This document shows positions 1-8,384 of a DNA stretch of 64,000 nt, in pieces. The stretch is taken from assembly GCA_040839025.1 (NCBI GenBank), contig JBFPJN010000001.1, positions 186,001 to 250,000 of the forward strand. The letters run 5' to 3'. How positions within the stretch are numbered: the stretch's first letter is position 1; each line of letters opens with the position of its first letter. The translations under genes were made by a program, and so were the position numbers. Under the pieces are notes generated by a model. The model saw only the letters and a list, made by a program, of their open reading frames with translations. It was not told the origin of the DNA and searched no databases. Source of the DNA: Alphaproteobacteria bacterium LSUCC0719 (lineage in GTDB: Bacteria > Pseudomonadota > Alphaproteobacteria > Puniceispirillales > Puniceispirillaceae).

Positions 1-1
1 G

Positions 2-793
2 CAGCAATATCTTGATCTTCTGAACCGTGTCCTTGACGAAGGGGTTGATCGTGGTGACCGCACCGGCACCGGCACCCGCGCCGTGTTCGGCCACCAGATG
101 CGATTCGATCTCGAGGCCGGCTTCCCGTTGCTGACAACCAAGAAGCTGCACACACGATCGATCATTCATGAGCTGCTGTGGTTTGTCCGCGGTGACACCA
201 ATATCCGCTATCTTCAGGAAAACGGCGTCTCGATCTGGGATGAATGGGCTGATGAAAATGGTGATCTCGGCCCGGTCTATGGCAAGCAGTGGCGTCGTTG
301 GCAGGGGGCGGATGGACGCGAGATCGACCAGCTGGCCGATCTTGTCGAGGCCATCAAGACAACGCCTGAATCGCGACGGCTGATGCTGTCGGCCTGGAAC
401 CCGGCCGATCTTCCCCATATGGCGCTGCCACCCTGCCATTGTCTGTTCCAGTTCTTTGTCGCCGATGGCAGGCTGTCCTGTCAGCTGTATCAGCGCAGCG
501 CCGATATTTTTCTTGGCGTGCCGTTCAACATTGCCTCCTATGCGTTGCTGACGCATATGATCGCCGCGGTCTGTGACCTGCAGCCCGGCAGCTTCGTTCA
601 CACGCTTGGCGACGCGCATCTCTATTCCAACCATTTCGACCAGGCGCGGCTGCAACTGACCCGCCAGCCGGGGCCGCTGCCACGGCTTGTGTTGCGGCGT
701 GTTCCGGACACGATTGACGGCTTTGCCTTTGATGATTTCGAGATCACCGACTATGCGGCGGCGCCCACCATCCCGGCACCGATTGCTGTCTGA
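2..793 (+). CDS. thyA: Thymidylate synthase (start codon just outside window)
   Basis: Makes dTMP from dUMP using methylene-tetrahydrofolate in the cytoplasm. The reading frame is open from base 2 and its first residues ([14 protein letters not shown], then DRTGTGT) match the usual ThyA N-terminus. Only the initiator and perhaps one residue lie outside the window. The visible 263 residues compare with 264 in E. coli. The catalytic cysteine sits in ALPPCHC near residue 145, and the dUMP-binding stretch [14 protein letters not shown] follows. folA begins one base after the stop, the usual thyA-folA pairing in which ThyA makes the dihydrofolate that FolA recycles. Very secure. Confidence 0.97.
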   Translation, partial: QQYLDLLNRVLDEGVDRGDRTGTGTRAVFGHQMRFDLEAGFPLLTTKKLHTRSIIHELLWFVRGDTNIRYLQENGVSIWDEWADENGDLGPVYGKQWRRWQGADGREIDQLADLVEAIKTTPESRRLMLSAWNPADLPHMALPPCHCLFQFFVADGRLSCQLYQRSADIFLGVPFNIASYALLTHMIAAVCDLQPGSFVHTLGDAHLYSNHFDQARLQLTRQPGPLPRLVLRRVPDTIDGFAFDDFEITDYAAAPTIPAPIAV

Positions 794-794
794 C

Positions 795-1337
795 ATGGCG
801 GATGGTCTTGAAATGGTCGCCGTCGTGGCGATGGCGCAGAACCGTGTGATCGGCGATGGCAGCGGGTTGATATGGCATCTTCCGGCGGATCTGAAGCGCG
901 TCAAGGCGCTGACGATGGGCTGTCCGCTGATCATGGGACGGCGGACGTGGGATTCGATCGGTCGGGCGCTGCCGGGCCGTGCCAGCATCGTGATGACGCG
1001 GGATCCGCACTGGACCGGCGAGGGGGCGCTTCGTGCCGCCAGCATGGACAACGCGCTGGCACTGGCGCGCGACTGGATCCAGATGACCGAGGGCGCGCGC
1101 CGCGAGGTCATTCTGTTTGGTGGTGGGGAAATCTATGCTGCCGGGATGGCGCTGACCAACCGGATCGAGCTGACGGTTGTCGAGATTGACCCTGATGGCG
1201 GACCGGCGGCGGCAGTTTTTCCCGATCTCGATGCCGATATTTGGGACCGGCAGATCCTGCAACAGGTGCCGGCTGATGGCGAGGTGCCCGCCCATCGCTA
1301 TGAAAGACTGACCCGCAAGGTGCCGGTTCTGGTGTGA
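795..1337 (+). CDS. folA: Dihydrofolate reductase
   Basis: Reduces dihydrofolate to tetrahydrofolate with NADPH, regenerating the cofactor oxidised by the adjacent ThyA. The product is 180 residues if translation starts at the ATG one base after the thyA stop; a second ATG six codons in (MVAVVAMAQN) is also possible. Family signatures are visible: NRVIG, then WHLPADLKRVK with the catalytic acidic residue, IMGRRTWDSIGRALPGR in the NADPH and folate region, and ILFGGGEIY. The length fits bacterial DHFR (about 160-180). It is probably translationally coupled to thyA, and transcription ends before convergent mrp. Confidence 0.95.
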   Translation: MADGLEMVAVVAMAQNRVIGDGSGLIWHLPADLKRVKALTMGCPLIMGRRTWDSIGRALPGRASIVMTRDPHWTGEGALRAASMDNALALARDWIQMTEGARREVILFGGGEIYAAGMALTNRIELTVVEIDPDGGPAAAVFPDLDADIWDRQILQQVPADGEVPAHRYERLTRKVPVLV

Positions 1338-1389
1338 TCTGACTGCCGTCCGTGCTGGCCAGATGCTGTCCGTCCGGCCGTGAGGCCGC

Positions 1390-2508
1390 CTAATCCATGA
1401 CAATCTTCGGACCTGCCTTCGGCGCGGAGGCAAGCTGTCCCATCACCTTGTCGGCGATGGCGCGGTAATGCGCGGCATGCGGGCCGTCCGGATCCTTGGC
1501 GACCACAGGCGTGCCGGCGTCGGAGGTTGCCCGGATCGTCATTTCCAGCGGCACATCACCAAGGAAGGGCGCGCCGATGCGCGCTGCCTCGGCGGCGGCG
1601 CCGCCATTGCCGAACACGTCATGCCGCCCCCCACAGTCGGGGCAGATGAAATGGCTCATATTCTCGATAATTCCCAGCACCGGTACATTGACCTTGCGGA
1701 ACATGTTGAGACCCTTGCGGGCGTCGATCAGCGCCAGATCCTGGGGTGTAGAGACAATCACCGCGCCCGACAGGGCGGCCCGCTGCGAGAGTGTCAGCTG
1801 GGCATCGCCGGTGCCCGGTGGCATGTCGATGATCAACACGTCCAGATTGTCCCATGCGACATCGCGAAGCATCTGTTCGATGGCGCTCATCACCATCGGG
1901 CCACGCCAGATCGTCGGCGCGTCCTCGGCAACAAGATAGCCAATCGACATTGTCTGCAGTCCCCATGCGTCAATCGGCACGATCTTCTTGCCATCGCTCT
2001 GCGGCTTGCGGTTCTGGCCGATCAGCCGTGGCAGGGAGGGGCCATAGATATCGGCATCGAGGATGCCGACGCGCTGGCCCGTTGCCGCGATGGCCAGCGC
2101 CAGATTGATGGCGGTGGTCGATTTGCCGACGCCGCCCTTGCCCGAGGCCACGGCGATCAGATGCCCGGCTGGCTTCAGCGGCTCGCGTGATGGCGCCCCC
2201 GCGCCATTGCCGGCGCCGCCCTGTGGTGCTGGCTGGCCCTGCTGGCTTGCCGCGGGTTGATGCGCGGTCAGCATGGCGGTCGCCGACAAGACGCCGGCAA
2301 GCGCCTTGACCGCGCCTTCACTGGCAGCGCGCAGACTGTCGGCCTGGTCTTTTTCGGCCGGATCGATCTCGATTGTGAAGCCGACATGTCCGTCTTTTAT
2401 GACGATGCCCGACACCTGTCCCGAGGTGACAATATCGGTGTCCCGTCCCGGTGCCGTCACCGTCGCGAGTGCCGCCTTGATCATTGCGTCTGTCAATTCG
2501 TTTGCCAT
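1390..2508 (-). CDS. mrp: Mrp/ApbC-type Fe-S cluster carrier ATPase
   Basis: P-loop ATPase of the Mrp/NBP35 family that carries and transfers Fe-S clusters in the cytoplasm. The 372-residue product has an N-terminal MIP18-like domain (about 1-80), a Gly/Ala/Pro-rich linker, a deviant Walker A motif GKGGVGKST near residue 123, and a CPDC motif near residue 288 that would bind the bridging cluster. The start chosen is the ATG giving MANELTDAMI. The frame stays open far upstream but runs antisense to hflK, so that extension is discarded. It is transcribed divergently from hflK and convergently with folA. Confidence 0.93.
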   Translation of the reverse strand: MANELTDAMIKAALATVTAPGRDTDIVTSGQVSGIVIKDGHVGFTIEIDPAEKDQADSLRAASEGAVKALAGVLSATAMLTAHQPAASQQGQPAPQGGAGNGAGAPSREPLKPAGHLIAVASGKGGVGKSTTAINLALAIAATGQRVGILDADIYGPSLPRLIGQNRKPQSDGKKIVPIDAWGLQTMSIGYLVAEDAPTIWRGPMVMSAIEQMLRDVAWDNLDVLIIDMPPGTGDAQLTLSQRAALSGAVIVSTPQDLALIDARKGLNMFRKVNVPVLGIIENMSHFICPDCGGRHDVFGNGGAAAEAARIGAPFLGDVPLEMTIRATSDAGTPVVAKDPDGPHAAHYRAIADKVMGQLASAPKAGPKIVMD

Positions 2509-2703
2509 GCTTGAAATCACCAGCCTGTGTGCAAATATGTGGATGACTTGAGGGTGACATAAGCCGTCCGGGGTGGTTTTGCAACTGCACAGCCGCCGCA
2601 CAGCGGCAAGGCTCTTCAACAGATTCAGGTGCTGTTGCCTGCCGCTGGTACAGGGCGGGTGGTGGCGCCAACTTGAAACCGAAGTCGATGGAGTAGGCGC
2701 ATC

Positions 2704-3819
2704 ATGCCATGGAATAATCAGGGTGGAGGCGATCAGGGCGGCCCGTGGGGCGGATCTGGTGGCGGTGGAGGTCGCGGTGGCGGCAATGGCGGCAACCCGT
2801 GGGGGTCCGGCGGCGGCGGTTCGCAGCAGGATCTCGACAAGGTCGTTCGTCAGGGCCGTGATGCGCTGGGGCGGCTTGTTCCGTCCGGCGGCAAGTCGAT
2901 GTCGCTTCTGGTGATCATTGCCATTGCGATCTGGGCCATGAGCGGGTTTTACCGCGTCAATCCCCAGCAGCAGGGTGTCGTTCTGCGCTTTGGCGAGTGG
3001 GTTCGCACCACCGCGCCGGGGCTGCATTACCATATCCCCTATCCGGTCGAGACTGTGATGACCCCGGAAGTCACACGCGACAACCGGATCGAAATCGGCT
3101 TTCGTGACGTCAGCGGCAACAGCTCGTCGCGTCGCGATATCGCCGATGAAAGCCAGATGATCACTGGCGACGAGAATATCGTCGATATCGACTTTGTGGT
3201 GTTCTGGCGGATTGCCGATGCCGGCCAGTATCTGTTCAACCTTGCCGAGCCAGATGAAACGATCAAGGTCGCTGCCGAGGCGGTGATGCGTGAGATCATT
3301 GGCCGCACCCCCATCCAGACAGCACTGACCGAAGGTCGTCAGGACATTCAGGTGCAGGCCCGTGCCCAGCTGCAGGAGCTGCTTGATGAATACGGATCGG
3401 GCGTGCGTGTACGTGACGTCCAGCTTCTGGCCGTCGATCCGCCATCCGACGTCATCGACGCATTCAACGAAGTCCAGCGTGCGCGTCAGGACCGTGACAG
3501 GCTGAAGAACGAAGCCGAGGCGTTCCGGAATGATGTTGTGCCACGGGCGCGTGGTGCGGCAGCAAAACTCGTTGCCGAGGCCGAGGCCTATCTTGCCGAG
3601 GTTGTGAACCGCGCCGAGGGTGACGCATCGCGTTTTGATCAGGTCTATCAGGCCTACAAGACGAATCCCGATGTCACCAAGGAGCGTATCTATATCGAAA
3701 CCGTCGAAGAGATTTTCGCCAATGTCGAAAAGATCATCATCGACGAGCCTGCCGGTGGCAGCGGCGTTGTGCCGTATCTGCCACTTCGCGAGCTGAACAA
3801 GTCGTCGGGAGGAAACTGA
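2704..3819 (+). CDS. hflK: FtsH protease modulator HflK
   Basis: SPFH/prohibitin-family membrane protein that forms a complex with HflC around the FtsH protease and limits its activity. The 371-residue product starts with a Gly-rich segment typical of HflK (about residues 5-45). One transmembrane helix follows around residues 63-82 (LLVIIAIAIWAMSGFY), then the band-7 domain beginning at VNPQQQGVVLRFGEW and a long Ala/Glu-rich helix near 250-310. A GGAG-like ribosome site lies ahead of the ATG. hflC starts two bases after the stop, so the pair is cotranscribed. Confidence 0.95.
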   Translation: MPWNNQGGGDQGGPWGGSGGGGGRGGGNGGNPWGSGGGGSQQDLDKVVRQGRDALGRLVPSGGKSMSLLVIIAIAIWAMSGFYRVNPQQQGVVLRFGEWVRTTAPGLHYHIPYPVETVMTPEVTRDNRIEIGFRDVSGNSSSRRDIADESQMITGDENIVDIDFVVFWRIADAGQYLFNLAEPDETIKVAAEAVMREIIGRTPIQTALTEGRQDIQVQARAQLQELLDEYGSGVRVRDVQLLAVDPPSDVIDAFNEVQRARQDRDRLKNEAEAFRNDVVPRARGAAAKLVAEAEAYLAEVVNRAEGDASRFDQVYQAYKTNPDVTKERIYIETVEEIFANVEKIIIDEPAGGSGVVPYLPLRELNKSSGGN

Positions 3820-3820
3820 C

Positions 3821-4699
3821 ATGGGTGCCACTCGTCTTGTATCGATCGTCGCGATCGTTCTTCTCATCACGGCGGCAACAAGCTCGCTGTTTACCGTCAA
3901 CCAGACCCAGCAGGCACTGGTGCTGCAGTTCGGCGAGCCGAAGCGTACCATCCAGGAGCCGGGGCTTGCCTTCAAACTGCCGTTCATTCAGGACGTCACC
4001 TATTACGAAAAGCGTGTTCTCAGCCTGATTCCACAGGACGCCGAAGAGGTGATCCTGTCTGACCAGAAGCGACTTCAGGTTGACGCCTATGCCCGCTATC
4101 GCATTGAAGACCCTCTGCTGTTCTATCAGACAGTCCGGAATGAACGGGGGGCTCGCGGCAGACTCGAGGCAATCATCGATTCATCCGTTCGTCGGGCGCT
4201 TGGCCGGGAAACGCTTGCCTCGATCCTGACAGGTCAGCGTAATGACATTGTCAGGTCGATCGGCGAGGAAGTGAACGCATCCGTATCCTCGCTTGGCATC
4301 CAGATCATCGATGTGCGGCTGCGGCGTGCCGATTATCCGACCGCGACCAGCCAGAACATCTTCAACCGGATGAAGTCCGAGCGTGAGCGTGAGGCGAAGG
4401 AATTCCGCGCCACCGGTGAGGAAGAGGCCCAGAAGATCCGTGCCGACGCGGAAAAGACCCGGACAGTGATCCTGTCCGAGGCGCAGCGTACGGCACAGGA
4501 AACCCGCGGTGCGGGAGATGCCCAGGCCATTCAGATCTATGCCGACAGTTTTGGACAGGATCCTGAATTCTTTGCCTTTTACCGGTCCATGGAGGCCTAC
4601 CGGAAGTCGATGGGGCAGAACGACACCTCGATGGTGTTGTCACCCGACAGCAGCTTCTTCCGGTTCTTCAAGGACAAGAGCGGGTCGGTACAGAAATAG
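3821..4699 (+). CDS. hflC: FtsH protease modulator HflC
   Basis: Partner of HflK in the periplasm-facing HflKC cage around FtsH. It has 292 residues, with an N-terminal signal-anchor helix (residues 5-25) and then the SPFH domain opening with VNQTQQALVLQFGEPKR. The coiled Ala/Glu/Lys-rich tail includes ERAREAKEF-type repeats near residue 190, as in other HflC proteins. It follows hflK by one base, with a GGAGG-type site overlapping the hflK end. degP follows after 116 bases that contain a strong hairpin. Confidence 0.95.
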   Translation: MGATRLVSIVAIVLLITAATSSLFTVNQTQQALVLQFGEPKRTIQEPGLAFKLPFIQDVTYYEKRVLSLIPQDAEEVILSDQKRLQVDAYARYRIEDPLLFYQTVRNERGARGRLEAIIDSSVRRALGRETLASILTGQRNDIVRSIGEEVNASVSSLGIQIIDVRLRRADYPTATSQNIFNRMKSEREREAKEFRATGEEEAQKIRADAEKTRTVILSEAQRTAQETRGAGDAQAIQIYADSFGQDPEFFAFYRSMEAYRKSMGQNDTSMVLSPDSSFFRFFKDKSGSVQK

Positions 4700-4752
4700 C
4701 CAAACCTCTGCCATCTTTTGGTCACGGAGCTTTTCTTTGATCACGGCAGACA

Positions 4753-4775
4753 GCGGGAGCGCCGGTCGCTCCCGC
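4753..4775 (+). terminator. Strong GC-rich hairpin between hflC and degP
   Basis: A perfect 9-bp stem (GCGGGAGCG pairing with CGCTCCCGC) closes a 5-base loop. The following bases are T-rich but interrupted (CAGTTGTTTCG), so it may be a weak terminator after hflC or an RNA element in a shared transcript. Confidence 0.5.
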
Positions 4776-4815
4776 CAGTTGTTTCGTAATATTTTCTGAC
4801 AGGAGATCAGATCCC

Positions 4816-6246
4816 ATGTTGATGAAACTGCTTCGCCCGATGCCGGCGCTCGCCGGTTTGGCGATCATGTTCATGACGATCGAGGCCGGAGCCGCCGACC
4901 GTCCGGACAGTTTTGCGGACCAGGTTGAACGTCTGTCGCCGGCCGTGGTGAATATTTCCACGACGACCATCGTGAGCGAAGGTCCGGCAATGGATATGCC
5001 GCAATTCCCACCGGGTTCGCCGTTCGAGGACTTCTTCAAGAATTTTGGTGACAATGACCGCAAGCGGCGCGCCTCGTCGCTTGGTTCGGGCTTTATCATC
5101 GATGACGCCGGCATCGTGGTGACGAATTTTCATGTGATCGAGAATGCCGAGGAAATCACGGTTACCCTTGCCGATGAGACGTCTTTCACCGCCACGGTTC
5201 TTGGTCAGGACCAGAAAACCGACATTGCGGTTCTGAAGATCGATCCCGGCGATGTCGACCTGACAGCGGTGCCGTTCGGAGATTCCGACAGTCTTCGTGT
5301 TGGTGACTGGGTGCTGGCGATCGGCAATCCCTTCGGCCTTGGCGGCACGGTTACGGCAGGTATCGTTTCGGCGCGTGGCCGCGATATCGGTAACGGCCCC
5401 TATGATGATTTCATCCAGACGGATGCGTCGATCAACCGAGGCAACTCAGGTGGCCCGCTGTTCAATACGGATGGCGAGGTGATCGGTATCAACACGGCGA
5501 TTTTCTCGCAGACGGGTGGCTCGGTCGGCATCGGCTTTGCCATCTCATCGAACCTCGCCAAACGTGTGACGGCGCAGCTTGCCGAGTTCGGCACAACGCG
5601 GCGTGGCTGGCTTGGTGTCTTCATTCAGGAAATCACACCTGATATCGCTGAATCGCTTGGTCTTGACGTTGCCGCCGGGGCGCTTGTCAGCACGGTGAAT
5701 GAAAACAGTCCCGCACAGGCCGCCGGTCTTGAGCCCGGCGACGTGATTGTCAGCTTTGACGGCAAGATGATCGACAAGATGCGCGACCTGCCGCGGATCG
5801 TGGCGGAAACCGAAATCGGCGCAACGGTGCCGGTCAAGCTGATCCGCAACGGCAAGAGCATGGAAGTTCAGGTCACGCTTGGCGAGCTTGAGAAGGCCGA
5901 GCTTGTCGGCATCGTCAATGGCGAGGCCGCCGGTGATACGGAAAGCTTCGACAGGCTTGGCTTTGCGGTTGAAAACCTGAACGCCGAACTGGCGGCTGAA
6001 CTTGGGCTGGATGCCAGCGCGCGCGGTGTTGTCGTGACTGAGGTTGCCGAAGGTGGCCCAGCCGCGGCCAAAGGGCTGCAGGTTGGCGATATCATCAAGC
6101 GGTTTGGCCAGCGCCGGGTCGAGGACGCTGCCGATCTTGGAAAATCGGTTGCCGAGACGCTGGAAGCCGGTCGCGCCGGTGTTCTGCTTCTTGTCGAGAG
6201 TGAAGGCCGCGAGCGCTTCATTCAGATCGGCTTTACCAAGGAGTGA
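4816..6246 (+). CDS. degP: Do-family periplasmic serine protease (DegP/MucD-like)
   Basis: HtrA-type protease/chaperone for misfolded envelope proteins. The 476 residues begin with a Sec signal peptide ending near AGAA (residues 24-27). The trypsin-like domain carries the full triad: His106 in TNFHVIEN, Asp136 in TDIAVLKI and Ser211 in GNSGGPLF. Two PDZ domains follow (about 270-360 and 385-470). An AGGAGA site lies nine bases before the ATG. Its position behind hflKC matches other alphaproteobacteria and links two proteolytic quality-control systems. A strong terminator follows. Naming it DegP rather than MucD or DegQ is by family only. Confidence 0.93.
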   Translation: MLMKLLRPMPALAGLAIMFMTIEAGAADRPDSFADQVERLSPAVVNISTTTIVSEGPAMDMPQFPPGSPFEDFFKNFGDNDRKRRASSLGSGFIIDDAGIVVTNFHVIENAEEITVTLADETSFTATVLGQDQKTDIAVLKIDPGDVDLTAVPFGDSDSLRVGDWVLAIGNPFGLGGTVTAGIVSARGRDIGNGPYDDFIQTDASINRGNSGGPLFNTDGEVIGINTAIFSQTGGSVGIGFAISSNLAKRVTAQLAEFGTTRRGWLGVFIQEITPDIAESLGLDVAAGALVSTVNENSPAQAAGLEPGDVIVSFDGKMIDKMRDLPRIVAETEIGATVPVKLIRNGKSMEVQVTLGELEKAELVGIVNGEAAGDTESFDRLGFAVENLNAELAAELGLDASARGVVVTEVAEGGPAAAKGLQVGDIIKRFGQRRVEDAADLGKSVAETLEAGRAGVLLLVESEGRERFIQIGFTKE

Positions 6247-6266
6247 CGGCGCTGCCGTTGAACGCT

Positions 6267-6292
6267 GCATAATCACCTTGCATAATCACCTT
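6267..6292. repeat. Two 13-bp tandem copies after degP
   Basis: The unit GCATAATCACCTT occurs twice head to tail, followed by a partial third start (GCAT). It lies between the degP stop and its terminator and looks like a simple slippage duplication. Confidence 0.8.
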
Positions 6293-6302
6293 GCATATTA
6301 AA

Positions 6303-6331
6303 GGGGGCCGGTGTTATCCGGCCCCCTTTTT
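6303..6331 (+). terminator. Rho-independent terminator of degP
   Basis: A perfect 9-bp stem GGGGGCCGG/CCGGCCCCC with a 6-base loop (TGTTAT) runs straight into five T residues. It separates degP from the convergent serB gene and may act in both directions. Confidence 0.9.
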
Positions 6332-6360
6332 GATGTTTGCAATCTGGTGTGCCTGTCCGT

Positions 6361-7251
6361 TCAGCCGGTCACGAACTGTGCCTCGCTGTAGCCCTGAAGA
6401 TACAGCAGTCCCAGCAAATCGGTATGGTTCACCTGTGTCGACACGGCCTCGCGCAGAAGAGGTTTGCCTTTCAGGGCAACACCGAGGCCGGCAGCCTGCA
6501 GCATCACCATGTCATTGGCACCGTCACCGACACAGACAGCATCATTGCGAGTGATCCCAAGCCTGGCGCAATAGTGGTCAAGAAATGTCAGTTTCGCCTC
6601 GCGATCCAGGACCGGCTTGGCAACGGTGCCGGTCAGATATCCATTTTCCGCTTCCAGAACATTCGCATGATGGTCATCAAATCCGCACATCGCCGCCACC
6701 GGGCCGGTGATGTCGGTAAAGCCGCCCGAGACCAGAAAGCAGGACGCGCCATGTGCGCGCATCGTCCGGACCAGACATTCCGCACCGCCTGTCAGTTCGA
6801 CCTCTGCCAGCGCCTGATCGACAAGGCTCGAAGGCTGGCCTCTCAGCAGCGCCACCCGTTCATCCAGTGCCGCCTCGAAATCAAGCTCACCACGCATGGA
6901 GCGTTCGGTGATTGGCGTAATCTCCGCGGCAAGGTCGGCGATCTCGGCCATGTCGTCCAAAGATTCCGACGTAATGATGGTGCTGTCCATATCGGCGATC
7001 AACAGCTGTTTGCGTCGGCCTGCGGCCGGCAAAATGTTGATGTCGACACCGGATTGCGATGCCTGTTGTCGCAGCTGTGGCAGGGCGTCCACGCCGTTTT
7101 CTGTGACAGGCACGTCCCATGCCCTGCCGGCATGAAGCCATCTGATGCTGTCCGGTGCGGCGGCGACATTGGCAGCGGAAAGCAGTGCCAGCCCGTCATC
7201 CACGGACAGGTGCTGCTGTTCGGAACTTGAAAAAACCGCAAAATGATGCAC
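6361..7251 (-). CDS. serB: Phosphoserine phosphatase
   Basis: Last step of serine synthesis, phosphoserine to serine (HAD superfamily). The nucleophile motif ADMDSTII, the second motif LVSGGFTDI, and the Mg-binding GDGANDMVMLQAAG are all present. The start is uncertain. I chose a GTG giving VHHFAVFSSSEQ (296 residues), because the longer open frame would run antisense into miaA and has no good start. The spacing to divergent miaA is then 55 bases, enough for two promoters. The length fits alphaproteobacterial SerB with its N-terminal ACT-like region. Confidence 0.93.
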   Translation of the reverse strand: MHHFAVFSSSEQQHLSVDDGLALLSAANVAAAPDSIRWLHAGRAWDVPVTENGVDALPQLRQQASQSGVDINILPAAGRRKQLLIADMDSTIITSESLDDMAEIADLAAEITPITERSMRGELDFEAALDERVALLRGQPSSLVDQALAEVELTGGAECLVRTMRAHGASCFLVSGGFTDITGPVAAMCGFDDHHANVLEAENGYLTGTVAKPVLDREAKLTFLDHYCARLGITRNDAVCVGDGANDMVMLQAAGLGVALKGKPLLREAVSTQVNHTDLLGLLYLQGYSEAQFVTG

Positions 7252-7306
7252 CTTGGCCTGTCCCTTTTTCCGTCGATCGAGGCAACAGGATAAACCATAG
7301 ATCGGT

Positions 7307-8266
7307 ATGGCTGACCACTCAGAAATGACGCAACCGGGCGGCGCTGGCGCCATCGTGATGATCTGCGGCCCGACGGCCGCCGGTAAATCGAGCCTAGCGC
7401 TGGCGCTGGCGCAACAGGCCGGCGGTGTGGTGATCAATGCGGACTCGATGCAGCTTTACCGCGATCTGCGCGTTCTGACAGCGCGTCCGGATGATGCCGA
7501 AATGGCACTGGCACCGCATCGCCTTTACGGTGTGATTGATGGCGCCGAGCGTGCGTCGGTGGCGGGCTGGCTGGATATGGTATCGGTTGAGGTGGCAAGG
7601 GCCCGCCAGCGCGGCGCGCTGCCGATCATCGTTGGCGGCACGGGGCTTTATTTTCACGCTGCCATACACGGTATCGCGCCGGTTCCAAACGTGCCGCGCG
7701 ACATTCATGACAGCTGTGTCCGGCAGCTTGCCGACCAAGGTGGCGCGATGGTCCGCGCCTCGCTTGCCAAACTCGACTCTGCAATGGCGGACCGGCTTCA
7801 TGATGGTGACAGCCAGCGCCTCGTGCGGGCGATGGGCGTGGCGCTTGCCACCGGCCGACCGTTGAGCGACTGGCAGACCGACCCCCACCAGGGCGCTCTG
7901 ATGGGGCCGCATCTCCGCATCGCCATGATGCCGCCTCGTGACGTCACATATGCCGCCATCGACAGGCGGTTTGAGGTGATGATGGATACGGGGGCTGACA
8001 CAGAGGTGGCGGCGCTGGCGGCACGTGGTCTTGATGCCTCGCTGCCTGTCATGAAGGCTATCGGCGTGCGTGAGGTTATGGCGATGCAGGCTGGCGAAAT
8101 ATCGCGGTCAACGGCGGTCGAACAGGCCAGCCGCGACAGCCGACGCTATGCAAAACGGCAGATGACCTGGATTCGAAATAATTTTAATGCTGAAATTACG
8201 CTTACAAAGCAAGAATCAGAAAGAAACGTCAAAGAAATCTTTGCAATTCTGTCAAAAACCAGTTGA
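7307..8266 (+). CDS. miaA: tRNA dimethylallyltransferase
   Basis: Adds the dimethylallyl group to A37 of tRNAs that read UNN codons. The 319 residues show the P-loop GPTAAGKS (residues 21-28), the substrate motif INADSMQLYRDL, GGTGLYF, and the tRNA-contact segment ending TWIRNNF. The last 30 residues are unusually Lys/Glu-rich and AT-rich compared with the rest. That stretch lies immediately before the ilv leader and may hold its promoter. The gene is divergent from serB. Confidence 0.95.
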   Translation: MADHSEMTQPGGAGAIVMICGPTAAGKSSLALALAQQAGGVVINADSMQLYRDLRVLTARPDDAEMALAPHRLYGVIDGAERASVAGWLDMVSVEVARARQRGALPIIVGGTGLYFHAAIHGIAPVPNVPRDIHDSCVRQLADQGGAMVRASLAKLDSAMADRLHDGDSQRLVRAMGVALATGRPLSDWQTDPHQGALMGPHLRIAMMPPRDVTYAAIDRRFEVMMDTGADTEVAALAARGLDASLPVMKAIGVREVMAMQAGEISRSTAVEQASRDSRRYAKRQMTWIRNNFNAEITLTKQESERNVKEIFAILSKTS

Positions 8267-8274
8267 CGGCCATC

Positions 8275-8355
8275 ATGCTGATGCGCTATCACTGCTGTAT
8301 GTTAGGGATGAACATCCCTGTGGTTTTTATACAAATTCCGCCACTTATCAACTGA
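8275..8355 (+). CDS. Putative ilv leader peptide (26 aa)
   Basis: A short open frame starts nine bases after miaA and ends at the foot of a terminator-like hairpin ahead of ilvB. It reads MLMRYHCCMLGMNI then PVVFIQIPPLIN. Nine of 26 codons are Ile, Val or Leu, mostly clustered in the second half, the pattern of ribosome-mediated attenuation of branched-chain amino acid operons. An internal ATG two codons later is an alternative start. No strong ribosome site precedes either ATG, which is the main weakness. The function is inferred from composition and position. Confidence 0.65.
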   Translation: MLMRYHCCMLGMNIPVVFIQIPPLIN

Positions 8356-8383
8356 CGCCACCCCGGCAGGGAGGGCGTTTTTT
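8355..8383 (+). terminator. ilvB attenuator hairpin
   Basis: ACGCCACCCC pairs with GGGAGGGCGT over a GGCA loop, giving 5 bp plus 3 bp around a 2x2 mismatch, and runs into six T residues. The stem begins at the leader-peptide stop. An upstream CCCTG (8316-8320) could pair with CAGGG (8367-8371) as a competing antiterminator. The 3' arm also contains AGGGAGG, which would serve as the ribosome site for the nearest ilvB ATG. Confidence 0.65.
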
Positions 8384-8384
8384 A

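Noticed and set aside
2509-3987. Open frame extending mrp by almost 500 codons on the minus strand
   Set aside because: It runs antisense through hflK and its translation has no family features; Mrp proteins begin at MANEL-like sequence and are about 370 residues.
8187-8384. Upstream extension of ilvB overlapping the end of miaA
   Set aside because: It overlaps miaA in another frame, and AHAS large subunits do not carry such a segment; a leader peptide and hairpin explain the region better.
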